Shown here in pieces: positions 24,090 through 34,697 of a stretch of 64,000 nt of DNA. A program made the translations under genes and the position numbers. The notes beneath the pieces were generated by a model. The model was given only the letters and a program-made list of their open reading frames with translations. It searched no databases and was not told the DNA's origin. The stretch is from Isoetes taiwanensis (Eukaryota; Streptophyta; Lycopodiopsida; Isoetales; Isoetaceae), in assembly GCA_021234155.1 (NCBI GenBank), contig JAJEKV010000057.1:2573821-2637820 (forward strand), in the 5' to 3' direction. How positions within the stretch are numbered: position 1 is the stretch's first letter; every line of letters begins with the position of its first letter.

Positions 24090-24400
24090 GTGGCTTGTTC
24101 AAGGGCACGGGTCGGCTCCACCTAGAGTGGGGAGGACCATGTACCCGGGTTCGAAGTCCACTTCACTACGATCATATATTTTTCCTAGGTTAAGGAGTGG
24201 CTTGTTCAAGGGCACCACGGCTCCACCTAGAGTGGAGAGGGCCACGCACGGTTCAAGTCCACGACCACTTGTTATTTTTAGGTTTAAAATAAAATTGTAG
24301 TGGCTTGTTCAAGGGCACCAGTAGGCTCCACTCACGAACAGTGGAGACGCACTGTGTGTTCGGGTCCAAGTCGACTTTTCTTGTAATTCTTAGGTAGAGG
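24090..24400 (+). repeat. Three ~105-bp tandem repeats with a pol III B-box-like motif
   Basis: Units start GTGGCTTGTTCAAGGGCA at 24090, 24197 and 24300. Each has a B-box-like string near its 3' half: GGGTTCGAAGTCC, GGTTCAAGTCC (a full match to the B-box consensus) and GTTCGGGTCC. A good A-box was not found, so a functional tRNA or SINE cannot be claimed. Confidence 0.5.
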
Positions 24401-24581
24401 TGGCCAAATCTAGCTTATAACCCTAAAGCGTATGTTAGCCAACTCTAGCTTTTAATCCGACTAATCCCATTTGGAAGGGCTCATTTCGATGATGGGGAGC
24501 CGCTTCGAAAAAGAAGGTACATGACCTAGTCATAGTCTTATTTTTATTCTTTTGTTTTGTGTTAATCTATCGATTTATAGA

Positions 24582-24893
24582 AAAGGCAAAGAGTGATTGC
24601 AAAATTGAAGTCGAATGCCAAAAATTGGGAGGTGATTGGTCAAAGGTCCCTAAACCACTTAACTTTGTCCATAAGGAAGATATCAAGGTATTTGTTATTT
24701 GTTGCCATTCGTTCAATTCAAATAAGACATTTAACTTGTCATGTTGTATTCCTTGCAATCAGATCACTTTCGAACGTGCAAAGGATTCCAAGAAAAAACA
24801 TCTGCCTCACGGACTGCCAAGGCAACTTCAAGCAAACGAATTCCGTCTCACTTGGGTTCTGGCGGCCGAAAAGGCTTTTTACATAGATTCGTA
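24582..24893 (+). other. Two exon-like open segments inside the CACTA-like element
   Basis: The first segment (about 24582-24687) reads KAKSDCKIEVECQKLGGDW and ends in IK before GTATTTG. The second (24763-24891) starts after CAATCAG, reads ITFERAKDSKKKHLPHGLP and ends before GTAAGTG. Donor and acceptor sites fit a spliced transcript. The family is not recognised. It could be a captured host gene piece or a remnant of the element's own gene. Confidence 0.3.
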
Positions 24894-25091
24894 AGTGCTA
24901 TAAACTCTTAGTTCATGTTAACTTTCAATGTCATTGTCTAATATTGGTCGTATTGTCTAATATTGGTCGTCAATGTCATTGTCTAATATTGGTCTGTTAG
25001 GGTTTTCCCCTAACAGGGAACACGTAAAGATAGCCACTACTCGCCTCTTGCCTCTTGTATATGATATTGTAACTAACTATTAAAATTCTTT

Positions 25092-25126
<35 letters not shown>

Positions 25127-25167
25127 TTTTTTTTTTTAATTTTTTTTAATTTTTTTTTAATTTTTTT

Positions 25168-25395
25168 CAGACACCACGCCGCAGACGCGGACGTCACGCC
25201 GCATGCGACGCCGAAGCGACGTCGAAGTCACGTCAAGGCTGACGCGTCGAAGCGACGCCGCCGACGTCGCGGCGCGACGACGCCGCATCGCGACGGAATG
25301 CCGTTAACGACGTCGTGGCGACGTCAGGCGGCGACGCCGCCGACGTCGATAGATAGACGCCGCCGGGACGTCGCTATAGACGTCGCTAAATGACC
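25168..25395. repeat. Right subterminal GACGTCGC/GACGCCG-rich region
   Basis: Dense GACGTCGC, GACGCCGC and GCATGCGACGCC motifs up to the right TIR. It is more GC-rich than the left counterpart and is preceded by a T-rich tract at 25091-25167. Confidence 0.75.
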
Positions 25396-25409
25396 CTTTT
25401 CTTGTTGTG
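25380..25409 (-). repeat. Right terminal inverted repeat of the CACTA-like element
   Basis: Reverse complement begins CACAACAAGAAAAGGG and ends in TTTAGCGACGT, with 27 of 30 positions equal to the left TIR. The second TTC copy follows at 25410-25412. Confidence 0.85.
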
Positions 25410-27059
25410 TTCACAGCACTTATCTAGCACCTACTAACACTTTACTTTCCTTAGTAGTTACCATGCTTACATCTGGTGCAACATTCTTTTTTGCTTTTGA
25501 AAAGGAGGCACAGTGAGTCATCTCCACTGGACTAAGCTTATCCACATCAATAAGATCAACTACAGAAACACGACAAAAAAAATACATGAAACTATTCGAA
25601 TAAAAGAAAATAAACTTCAATTCAATTCTAAGTTATATGCACACCCATCAGCTTTTCTCAGTCTTTTGGTAGCACTTCTAGTACCTATGATCCTCTTCCT
25701 GGCCTTTCTAATAGGAATGAATTCTTGATCAGATTTTACCTCACTGCTGCTATCAACACTTTTCTCAAGTTTCTTGTTTTTCTTCATGATCTGTTTCTTG
25801 GGAGTGATATCTTCATCAACATCTTCTTCAACTTCCTCATCACAATCTTCCTCTTCAGCATCAGCATGTTTTTCACTCTCAATTGTTGTTGCATCAACTT
25901 GTATCCCAGTTCTTTTAAAAGTGCTTGTGGCACTGCTGTATCACAATCTGGAACTATGCATGCCAGAATTTCCAGCACTATACTAAAGCAAAACACATGA
26001 TACTTGTGCTGGCAAGAAAGCTTAACATGCATTTCATATTCAGTAGTAAGCACCAAACCACAAACATTACATACCTCGTCATGGATTAAAGGAATGTTAT
26101 ACTCTCCCATGGTTAGTCTAACATGCCTTTTGGACTTCAATGTTGCTGCATAAACTGCACATTCTTGCAATGTGTGTGCCAGTATTCCATTTTATCTTCA
26201 TACCTTATAATATCCATCTTCAGCTTTTCAATTTCCTTCTGGAGGGCAAAATGATGGGTTCTGTCGACCTTAGCAAGTAACTTCTCCAGCATTTCTTTCA
26301 GCAACTTTTCTTCCCTTTTAAGGGTCTCGATGCATGCCTTTATGTTCTCATTTGGTTCTAAATTTGCTTTCATTACTGTCCATGATTGTTTTTTATCTTC
26401 AGTAGCTTCAAGCAAGACAAAACAATTCCTATCAGCACCTTGTACAACAACTTCTAGCCTCAACAAATCTTCTCATTTCTTGATTATATTCATTTCCTCA
26501 ATGTGTTTAAGCTCGTTCAAGCTATTTATCACATGCAAAATGGCCTCTATGCTCTTGTTGAAAAAGGAGCCATCATTTCTTGACCTCTTGTCCATTGAAT
26601 CCCTGTAAGCCTGAGCTGCAAACTGTGCCCAATTAACCTGGTATTTTTCTGGATTAAGACGAGCTTTTACAGTGTTCTACCATACGAAAGCGCGAGAAAA
26701 CTGAGCCCTACACTCATTGTTGGTGAGGCCCCTTTGATATATCTTGGAAATCAGATCATTTAGCTTGGTAACATACTATTCTTGAATCATTCTTACATGA
26801 ATCTTCCCTTTAACCAAAGGGGCTTTCCATATTTCATTCCAATCTGCTGGAGAAACATCTTTCCACTTCAATTCTTTTGGCTTTTTGCCAGTACCATATA
26901 AATCTCTCAAGGACACGAACTCAGCTTCAGTTCGAGCAATTTTCATCTGCAATAAAAAGCAAAAGAATCAATTTCACAACATAACAAAAAAACAGGTTTT
27001 GAAAGCTAATTTTTGGGGCTTACCTCCTTAACTTCGTTTGCCATAGCTACAAACAAATT

Positions 27060-27949
27060 AAAGTAAGAAATTGGCTAGATTGAGGAAAAAAATAAGCATG
27101 AAAAGTGGTATGGCGCTTAACAGATGTGGAAGAAGAACAGAGATAATAGATTTTGCAGCAATACACCAAAAAGGGTCGTATTTGAGATCAATCAACTGGT
27201 GTACTTAATGGGCTCTCAGATTGTGGGCTAAATTATCTGCTCACAGCAGGATCATAGTGATTTCATGGTAATTGGCATGATGAACTGTGTATGGCCTTTT
27301 CGCACCCAACACTTCATTACCTGTCATCCCGACTTCAAAGCCCATCATGAAGCCGTCAACTTGCACGACACCCTTTATTTTTTTCGTCCGCGACGTAAAA
27401 AAGGCGCAAAAAAGGGTGCTGAAGATGTGCTAAAATTTTGTTTTTTTGTATACCACTGATAAAAACATACCCTGGATAGCGCATGAATTTTCTCACTTTC
27501 ATTCTACATACGTCCAAGTTTGAAATTCACCCATATATTATTAAATAGGTATATTTTATGCATCCATAACAACGAGAGGAATAGAGAAACATGCACCTCC
27601 AATCCAATGTAACAAGCATAATTCAGTTAATGCAACTTCTTCTAAGGAAGATGCTATATATGTGCTATAGAATACTAAACCCACCATTCAAGAGAGATAC
27701 TCACTCGGACTAGATACGTAATTACATGAAACCTTTTTGTGGTGGCCACTCCAAAAAGTAACAAGTAGAATACATAGGTCAATTCTCCAATCTGTGTATC
27801 TTATAACTATCCAATTTGCATGAGTTATTTCTTTCTCGAATTATGTCAGAGGAATATATTCCAGATGTGAGTTAATAATTACTATACGATGTAGTTTTAA
27901 TCTGTATAAGCATTGCTTAAATGCTTACATACATCTATTGCAATCTCAC
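27060..27949. other. No gene recognised
   Basis: AT-rich sequence upstream of the broken RING-like gene start; it may include its former promoter. Confidence 0.35.
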
Positions 27950-29074
27950 TGATCAATCCTTGCAGACTGGTTGGAGTATAGGCCAAGAGAAACCTATCAA
28001 CAATATATAACAGTCGCTTAATTATATGTTGGGGCTAGTTGAGCACTTCCATCATTATGACGAGCCATCCAATCCTAATCAAAAAGCATTAAGAATCCTT
28101 CTAGAACCCTCATCTCTAAAACACCAACTTATCTATAACAAATGGTGCGGCAGTCCCTGGATCTCAGGCTCTCTTAGATCGAATCTAGGCACAACCTCAT
28201 AGATTGCAAAATAGCTAAATTACTAATATGTTATCCTGGAGCAAAAATCCCAATTCGAGATCTCATGTGGCAACCATCTAGAGCTTACACCTATGTTGAG
28301 TGTAAAACGAGACATGAAAAAAGGGACAAATAAGTGGATGGCCGTAATAAGCTAATACTTACAGCTCCAAAATGGAGATTATCCGCATGAGCCATAAATC
28401 TCTAACATCCCTAATACAACCAAGGAAATCACATGTGCTATAGTTTAGTACACAAGTCACATTCAACATCCCAGCCATACCTTTTTGGAGCTTGAATCAA
28501 ATGATGTTAAAGTACCTACTAGAATATTTCTCACCCATAATCCAAAATCTTTTTGGAGAAGAGTTTTATATAACTCATCGCCAATTCCCTGCCCCAGTGG
28601 ATGAACTATTTGGCTCAGTCATATAACCCTCATGGAAGACCCATTGTAGCCCCAATCTAGACAAGTCGTTTAGGGATGTTACAAAGGGTCTATGGAGTCT
28701 TGTAAATGGTAAAGATATGGACTTAGTTGCTGAAACAGGCAGGATTAGAGATTGTTGCAATTCTCCCCAGCGTTTAGAGTGGACAAGTCAGGTGAATTCT
28801 ATATAAAGCAGGTGACAAACATTAACCTCCCAACTATCATACCATGGTGGTGGACCCTTTTTGCTAAAATTCTGGAAAAGCAATTGACCTCTTGCGAAGG
28901 CATTATAATGGGATATTCATTCAAGCTGGTTTCCAGTAAGGCACTCTACCATAGGTCTTATGTTGACATTGTATACGTTACTGAGATAGCTGCAATATAA
29001 AAGAAAGATTTGTATGTTGCTGCTTTTTTGTAGATTTTGCAAACGCACTTGACATTACCCAAAAAAAGGAATTA

Positions 29075-29150
29075 TAGAATAGAATAGAATAGAATAGAAT
29101 ATGATTTTATCGTCCACGGAGAGGATTGTTGCAGCTAGGGGTTCCATAGA
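29075..29150 (-). mobile_element. LINE 3'-end fragment with ATTCT tail, minus strand
   Basis: The reverse complement reads CAATCCTCTCCGTGGACGAT then AAAATCAT and five ATTCT units (29101-29075). It lies inside the LINE gamma remnant, which suggests a nested insertion. Confidence 0.55.
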
Positions 29151-29434
29151 ACGTGAAAAATGCTATTTATAGACTAGATAAGGGAGTGTTAGCATAGTTT
29201 CTCCCTGCAAACCAACTTCATAGTAATATATAGATGTGCGCCAAGAGTTTCCACTTTCTCCATGCCACAGAGGTGAGCATGCAATTGAGGTATTATAGCT
29301 TGTTTGATGTTTAGGTTGTTAAAAACTATTCCATGGCCCAAAGGTCTCCGCGAACATTAAAATTATATCTTATATTATCTTATCATAAAGATGAACATGG
29401 GGTGTATGAAAGGATATAGCCCCATGATTTATTT

Positions 29435-30337
29435 TTGTTTTCGGCTCTATTTCGTTTTCAGAGTGATGTCACTGATGCCACTATGAACACGAATTTATTC
29501 TGGTCCCCTATATTTCAAGATCATCACTTCAAAGTGATAGCCATCAAGCATCTTAGAATCTACAATAAATGGTCAGAGAAAGGGATTTCAAGAGTGAAGG
29601 ACATCTATAGAGATAATAATTCCTTTATCTCATGGACTGTCTTAAAGTCAATCATCAGAGGTACCTCAAGTGATAAAAAGCTATATGCACATTTCAAGAA
29701 TATTCTTGTTCCTTTCAAGAATTTTAATGCTTATAGTACTACTCTGGGATGGACTTTAAAAGGGAAGAATATCTACAAGGTCAGCGATATCTGTGCCTAT
29801 CTGAGTCATATTGATGCTCCAGTGAAGGCCATGCAAAAATGGTCTTTAAGTCAATCAAGAATTCTCTCTCTTTTCAAAAATATATGGAGTTCTTATTGCA
29901 CTCGGAACATTAGCTTTTTTATTTGGCTGGTGGCACATAAGAGTTTAACAAATCTCGTGTCCTTGTCTAAAAGATCCAATGTCTCAACTCACTATCATTC
30001 TGAATGCCTTCAAGAAGAGTCCATGGATCATATTTTCCTTTGTCCTAAATTAAGCTCTTTCTGGACTTGGTTCTCTGACAGATTTGATGAATATATCTAC
30101 ATAATAAAGATATCAATAATATTCTCTCATTCCTACAACAAGATGATACTCTGGCAAACATTCTTGTCTACACTGCCTTCTAGAATGTTTGGAAAGCTAG
30201 AAATAGATTTTTTTATGGTTCCAAATCCTTCTTTGTTTTCTGGATTAAAATGCATTTTCAATTGGATATTGAATCTATTGCTACTTCCCATAAGAGACAA
30301 CAGAGGGACAACCACACCACAAATTGGGACTCTATAG
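29435..30337 (+). pseudogene. LINE gamma C-terminal ORF2 region with zinc-binding domain
   Basis: The open frame of 300 codons contains LRIYNKWSEKGISRVKDIYR and NISFFIWLVAHKSLTNLVSL, then SECLQEESMDHIFLCPKLSS, the partly degenerate zf-RVT pattern (the first CxxC Cys is lost). It lacks the RT catalytic core and starts inside the domain, so the long frame is a LINE fragment and not an independent gene. Its relation to 5760-6595 is by domain order. Confidence 0.6.
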
Positions 30338-30828
30338 GGCTATACAGGGCCCCCTTTGATATTTTTATATCTAATTTAAATGTTATTGATTCTAATGCTC
30401 CATACTCTGACTGTGACAGAATATCTGAATTTTCTTAAAGGGGAAGGATCTTCAAAATTCGACATAGACATGGACAATTATGAGGCTTCTATATACTGGC
30501 CAAAGCACAAGGAAAGTAGCTTACTCTCAGAGAGCTGTGCACTGTTACAGATGAGTTTATACAGGAGGTAGAAAACTCAAGAAAGAGAGAAGCAGACTGG
30601 GCTAGAGTTTACAGCAGGGAACTCATGCAAATGCATTACCTCTTTGAATTTCTCTACAATACCCATTTCAGTATTGACTGAGAGACAGCTGTCGCACAGC
30701 CATTAGACAGTGAAAGAAAGGTCAACAAAAACGCCTCAACCGGATCAATTTACGTATTTCACGCATGGCAATTTTGCGGAAAGATGGCCGTTTTCCACGA
30801 ACCACAAAGATACAGGTACTCCACATCG

Positions 30829-30865
30829 TATTTTCGGTGCCATTGCTGGAATGGCACCGAAAATA
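30829..30865. other. Perfect 16-bp hairpin
   Basis: TATTTTCGGTGCCATT is followed after GCTGG by its exact reverse complement. It lies in the 3' part of the LINE gamma remnant. Confidence 0.8.
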
Positions 30866-31479
30866 TGATAGGGAAATGTATTACAGTCACAAGCTGTTGG
30901 CAGATTTATATGGTACTTTGCTATTGCTAACGACAAAGGAAAGTCTATCATCTCTCCTCATTCAGAATGATTGTGGTCATAACAGATACATACATGGCTC
31001 GACAAATGAATTTTACAGGCAATACAATGAGTGGTTTGAAGCTCACCTTGAGGATCAAAGTTAATTTCAATTGCCCTCTTTGCATTCTACCCTTCCTCCT
31101 AGCCTCAAACTACTACAATTTTGCTCCTCTATCCTGAGCATTTTTGCTTGTATCCAGCTCTCAACTAATAAAGGTCATGGTTGGCATTTTAGTTTGCTTT
31201 TACAGGAAATTGAAGATTTTCATACAACAGCAGCTGCTTCAGTGTTCTTTTTTCAAGGGACACCATATGCTTGAAGGCCTTATGGTTTACTTTCTATGCT
31301 ACTACTGTATTATTATAACTCGACTACAAGTTTCATGAATTAGTTTTGAAGTCATATTATGATAATCATCCTCCTATGAGGTTCTCATTATTATGCCCTG
31401 CTGTGTAGCAGATTGGTAAATGGTTTGTATGGCTTTTTCTAATTAATGAAAAAATCTACTTTTCCTTTCAAAAAAAAGA

Positions 31480-32269
31480 AAAGAAAAAACATATAAAGAT
31501 AGATTGGGGTGGATGCACTTCATCAGTATCATGGGTCAATTCTATCAAAATGAGGTCTAATCTAAGAAGTAAGGGCAAATTCGGGCTTACACACTTAGAC
31601 AAGCCGAAATTCACATGCAAAATACCAAAATAGATACATCCAATGCTCAAGCAAGACCAGACACTCTTGAAGTGCACTGGAGAACGACTAAAATGTTTCT
31701 TTTGATTTGGATGCCTTCATAAGCACATGGGTCTATTTTCTTAACAATTTAATATTTTAACTAGTTGTAAGCTATCAACCTTAAATACAAATGACAAGGA
31801 GCTTATTTACAACTACGTATCATCGTATTACTACAACATTTTATACATAGGGTCAAAATTTGGGTGTTCTATACATTAGTCACTGATGATATGACTTATG
31901 AATACTTCCAAGCACATGACCCTGTGCATGCACGTGACTCTTCGAGCATGGAGTGCCCATTCATTCAAACCTTTGAAGTACTAGATAATCTCCGTCTTGG
32001 CAACTTCTTGGATGGCAAACAACATTTTCGGGGCCACCTCCATATTGTTGTCAAACTCGTATAGTGCTTCTCGAACCATCAACTTGAATAGCATGCTCGG
32101 GACTAAGAAGTCGGTGTCATATCTCCTTTAATGCTTTCAAATGAGTCGAGTTCCTTCCATATTGCGCTGGCTGCTTCAAATTTTTCTATGGTTTTGAGGG
32201 CCCCTTTAGTTTCTGCTTCTCAGTGCTCCCTTCTCCACATATTTTACTTTATAAGCATGGTAATACTCA
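31480..32269. other. No clear gene; weak coding-like remnants on the minus strand
   Basis: The minus strand shows short linked frames such as EKFEAASAIWKELDSFESIK and MLFKLMVREALYEFDNNMEV at about 32230-31980, with stops between them. The family is not recognised. Confidence 0.25.
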
Positions 32270-32704
32270 TAGTACAGATCATACATTGTACCGAGACATC
32301 GACTCCTTATATACTCTATTAGCCGTATATCGAGGAGGCCAGGCTATCATCCGAGATCACTGGCCGATTGACCCATGGACAGTTCTTGTATAGTCCTGTT
32401 CTTCCTACGTTTTGATTTGGTTCTACGTTGGCTTGCATACTCTCGTTTTATTGGTTGTATTGTTATCTTATATGGGGCATAGCCCCCAAGTTCTGCTTGG
32501 GCTTCTGCCCGCTTGTTTGGTTCTTGGTATTTGAGATTTGTTAGGGGGCTTAGCCCCCGAGTTCTGTTAGGGCTCATGCCCTCTTTTTCTGTTCTGGTCC
32601 CATAACCCGATTGGGTTCTCGTGGACGTTAAAAACTCTTACCTTACCTTACCTTACCTTACCTTACCTTACCTTACCTTACCTTACCTTACCTTACCTTA
32701 CCTT
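32270..32704 (+). mobile_element. LINE beta-type, 5'-truncated: ORF1 C-terminus joined directly to 3' UTR and TTACC repeat
   Basis: At 32310-32385 one frame reads AVYRGGQAIIRDHWPIDPW, the C-terminal end of an L1-type ORF1 protein, and stops. The 3' UTR follows with GGTCCCATAACCCGATTGGG and the GTGGACGTTAAAAA core. About 13 units of CTTAC end the copy (32637-32704). No ORF2 lies between ORF1 and the tail. The same arrangement is seen at 37175-38420 on the minus strand. Confidence 0.65.
32637..32704 (+). repeat. (CTTAC)n microsatellite, LINE tail
   Basis: About 13 perfect pentamers directly after the GTGGACGTTAAAAA core. Confidence 0.95.
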
Positions 32705-34354
32705 TAGAATGTACGCCTCTTTGGTTGTCTTGCCTCAAGTTTTAGTCTTTAGTGCAGGCATCGTCGTCGAACATGGTGGAGGCGGGGCCGTCTCACTATT
32801 GAGGAAGGCAGATTGACGCTGTTTTCCGTCTCGACAACACTTCCTACCTTCTTAGTCTCCTTCTTGTTGCTCTCTATTATCTCTATTGCCTCATCATCTA
32901 CTGCCTCTCCTCTAATAATATTCCTAAGATGACCATCATCCGACTTGTGTCAGATGATGATGGTGGCTTAGCTTCTTCTTTTCTCTCAGCAATGACTACT
33001 CTGGTTCCCTGTTTCTTCTTCTTCTTTGCCAGCTCTTCTGTTATTTAGCCCTTTTAGCTGCATTACATTAAAGTGGGACACATTCCAACATATGGGCTTT
33101 ATGCAATAAAGTGAAACTCCTTCAAGAATTACTAACTTTTTCTTTGAATCACTATTAGATTTTCACATAATATAACAAAAACTGCTTCATGATATCTTTC
33201 CACAATATCTACAAATAATGAGTTGAGAAAGTTCAAACATTTACAAGTGACACATATAATTTAATCTACTCTCATACAATGCTATAACATGGAGGTTGCT
33301 CATGGCTTTGTCCATTTCCCTCTTGGAGATCTTGTGTGTCTTGTCTTTTGCATTGTGACAAGAAAGGTATGACCATACCGCACATTCACCAATTCCCTCC
33401 TCTCAAGATCAGCAGAATTTGTTCTCCACTTTTTCTTCCAACGGCCTATGTACTATTCTATTAACTTGACTTTCCTTTGCCTCCCAACTGGCTCCCATAT
33501 TGAACTTGAAATACACGATGCAACTCTTCCCCATCAGGCATGGTTGTGGTAACCCGGGTGAGTGCCAGCCCTAATCATATTGGACAATCCTCATCATGAG
33601 GTCTGACTAACACAAAATAGCCTTTCTTAATGTCCTCAAAAGTATCCCACTGAAGAAGATCAAATCACTTCAGTTTGGATGCCTTGCTTCTCACCCGCCC
33701 TTTGGAGCCATTGTTGGGACAAAATTTCTTTGATATGCTTGCTCCTTCGCAACTTCTGTTCCTGAATAGATTTCTTAGCCTTAATTTTGAGATACAATAG
33801 CTGCTTGCAAGCAAATTAAGCATTCGGCTTTTAAATGACAATTTTCTTCTTGCGGACTACTTACCTGAGATTCGAGATCTTTGATAACATTCAAAATCTT
33901 TGCAGACATAATAAAAATACCTTGGAATGCAGTAGCATCACCTTGAATGCTAGTATTCTTCTTCATTATTTCATCACTACTTGAGGTCCCTGCAGGCCCA
34001 CCAGGATGGCAACCTTCACAGTCGGCATTGTAGCATCCATGTGCAAGCTTTGATTATTAGAAGTAGGCTTAACAGGATTTCAACAGAACTTCGATCGGGC
34101 ATTGTCAAGTTCAAGCGTAGAATCCCTAGACAAAAGAAATAGGTTCAGGTGAATTCAACGAGGTTACAGATGTTGACACACCAGTTTCAACCAATTCAGA
34201 CCCCAGTACTATAGTATTTGCGATAGCTCCAAATACAGGCACATGTTATGTTTTTTTAGGCGCCATGGTCACCAATCAAAATACGCGGAGGAAATAGAGG
34301 AGCAAAAGTTGAAAACAATAGTTTAATACTATATCACCAAAGAAATCAACTTAC
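32705..34354. other. No gene resolved; scattered minus-strand coding-like pieces
   Basis: The minus strand at about 33970-33870 reads MKKNTSIQGDATAFQGIF and VIKDLESQ before a GTAAGT donor, preceded by DCEGCHPGGPAGTSSSDE. It may be a further part of the hAT-like remnant next to it. The rest is AT-rich with many stops. Confidence 0.25.
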
Positions 34355-34575
34355 TCGAGCTGCATTGCTCTCCTATTCTTCATTTCATACCAATCATCAA
34401 AGGATGCTCGCCAATCTATGCTTTCAAGTGGTTGATTGCAGAATCATACTATCATTGTTGCATCTAATGTTTTTATGCTTGATCTTATATCACTTTTGAT
34501 AGCATTTTGGCGAGAGAAAACTCTTTCACAAGTTGTCGTGCTTCTCGGAATGACCATACAACATCGCCATAACCT
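34355..34575 (-). pseudogene. hAT-like transposase C-terminal fragment
   Basis: The minus strand reads PRSTTTCERVFSRQNAIKSD then IRSS and TLDATMIV, the hAT dimerisation region (ER-FS-QN-IKS-LR pattern), followed by WRASFDDWYEMKNRRAMQLE and a GTAAGT donor at 34354. A stop interrupts the piece. It is either a transposon remnant or part of a domesticated hAT-derived gene. Confidence 0.55.
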
Positions 34576-34697
34576 CATAAATGCTAAAAGTTTGTCCCAC
34601 TGTCATATGTTCTATTTTCTTCTGTACAAATGTTGATAATTCCCCATGGTTGCATCTCATTCACCAGTCTTTACAGATGTGCATTTCCTTTGGCTCC

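Larger units (their letters stand above)
17409..25409. mobile_element. CACTA/EnSpm-like DNA transposon, non-autonomous, 8,001 bp
   Basis: Both ends start CACAACAAGA, and the first 30 bp of the two terminal inverted repeats agree at 27 positions (mismatches at 11, 14 and 17). The element is flanked by direct TTC duplications (17406-17408 and 25410-25412), the 3-bp size typical of CACTA elements. Both subterminal regions are packed with GCGACGTC-type repeats, as expected for transposase-binding clusters in this superfamily. No TNP2-like transposase was recognised, so movement would need a partner in trans. The terminal five bases are CACAA rather than the canonical CACTA. The interior is mostly a tandem array of ~1.13-kb units. 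The element sits in an intron of the broken RING-like gene. Confidence 0.85.
17119..27044 (-). pseudogene. Broken multi-exon gene with RING-like zinc finger, interrupted by a CACTA-like element
   Basis: Exons, minus strand: 27044-27024 (MANEVKE), a long exon from 26946 to about 25620, 25559-25431, and 17336-17119. The long exon reads SPADWNEIWKAPLVKGKIHV, a coiled-coil segment (ACIETLKREEKLLKEMLEKL), then DEVCNVCGLVL...KLSCQHKYHVFC...IVPDC, a Cys/His pattern like a RING finger. An acidic tract (DAEEEDCDEEVEEDVDED) and a basic segment (RKARKRI) follow, suggesting a nuclear protein. Three in-frame stops and at least two frameshifts lie in the long exon. The last junction joins in frame (ends KVLV, then VTAMGQQD) only if the 8-kb transposon is spliced out with the intron. 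The family is not identified. Confidence 0.55.
27950..31475 (+). mobile_element. LINE gamma remnant, C-terminal half of ORF2 and 3' end
   Basis: Pieces such as HQLIYNKWCGSPWISGSL (about 28128) and KSFWRRVLYNSS (about 28547) belong to the region after the RT. A longer open part follows from 29435. The 3' end runs to about 31471 and finishes in an A-rich stretch. Stops and shifts are frequent. No endonuclease or RT core was recognised, so the copy is 5'-truncated or too decayed to see. No target duplication was found. Confidence 0.55.

Noticed and set aside
24090-24400. Functional tRNA genes
   Set aside because: Only the B-box-like string is present; no A-box, acceptor stem or anticodon arm could be folded.
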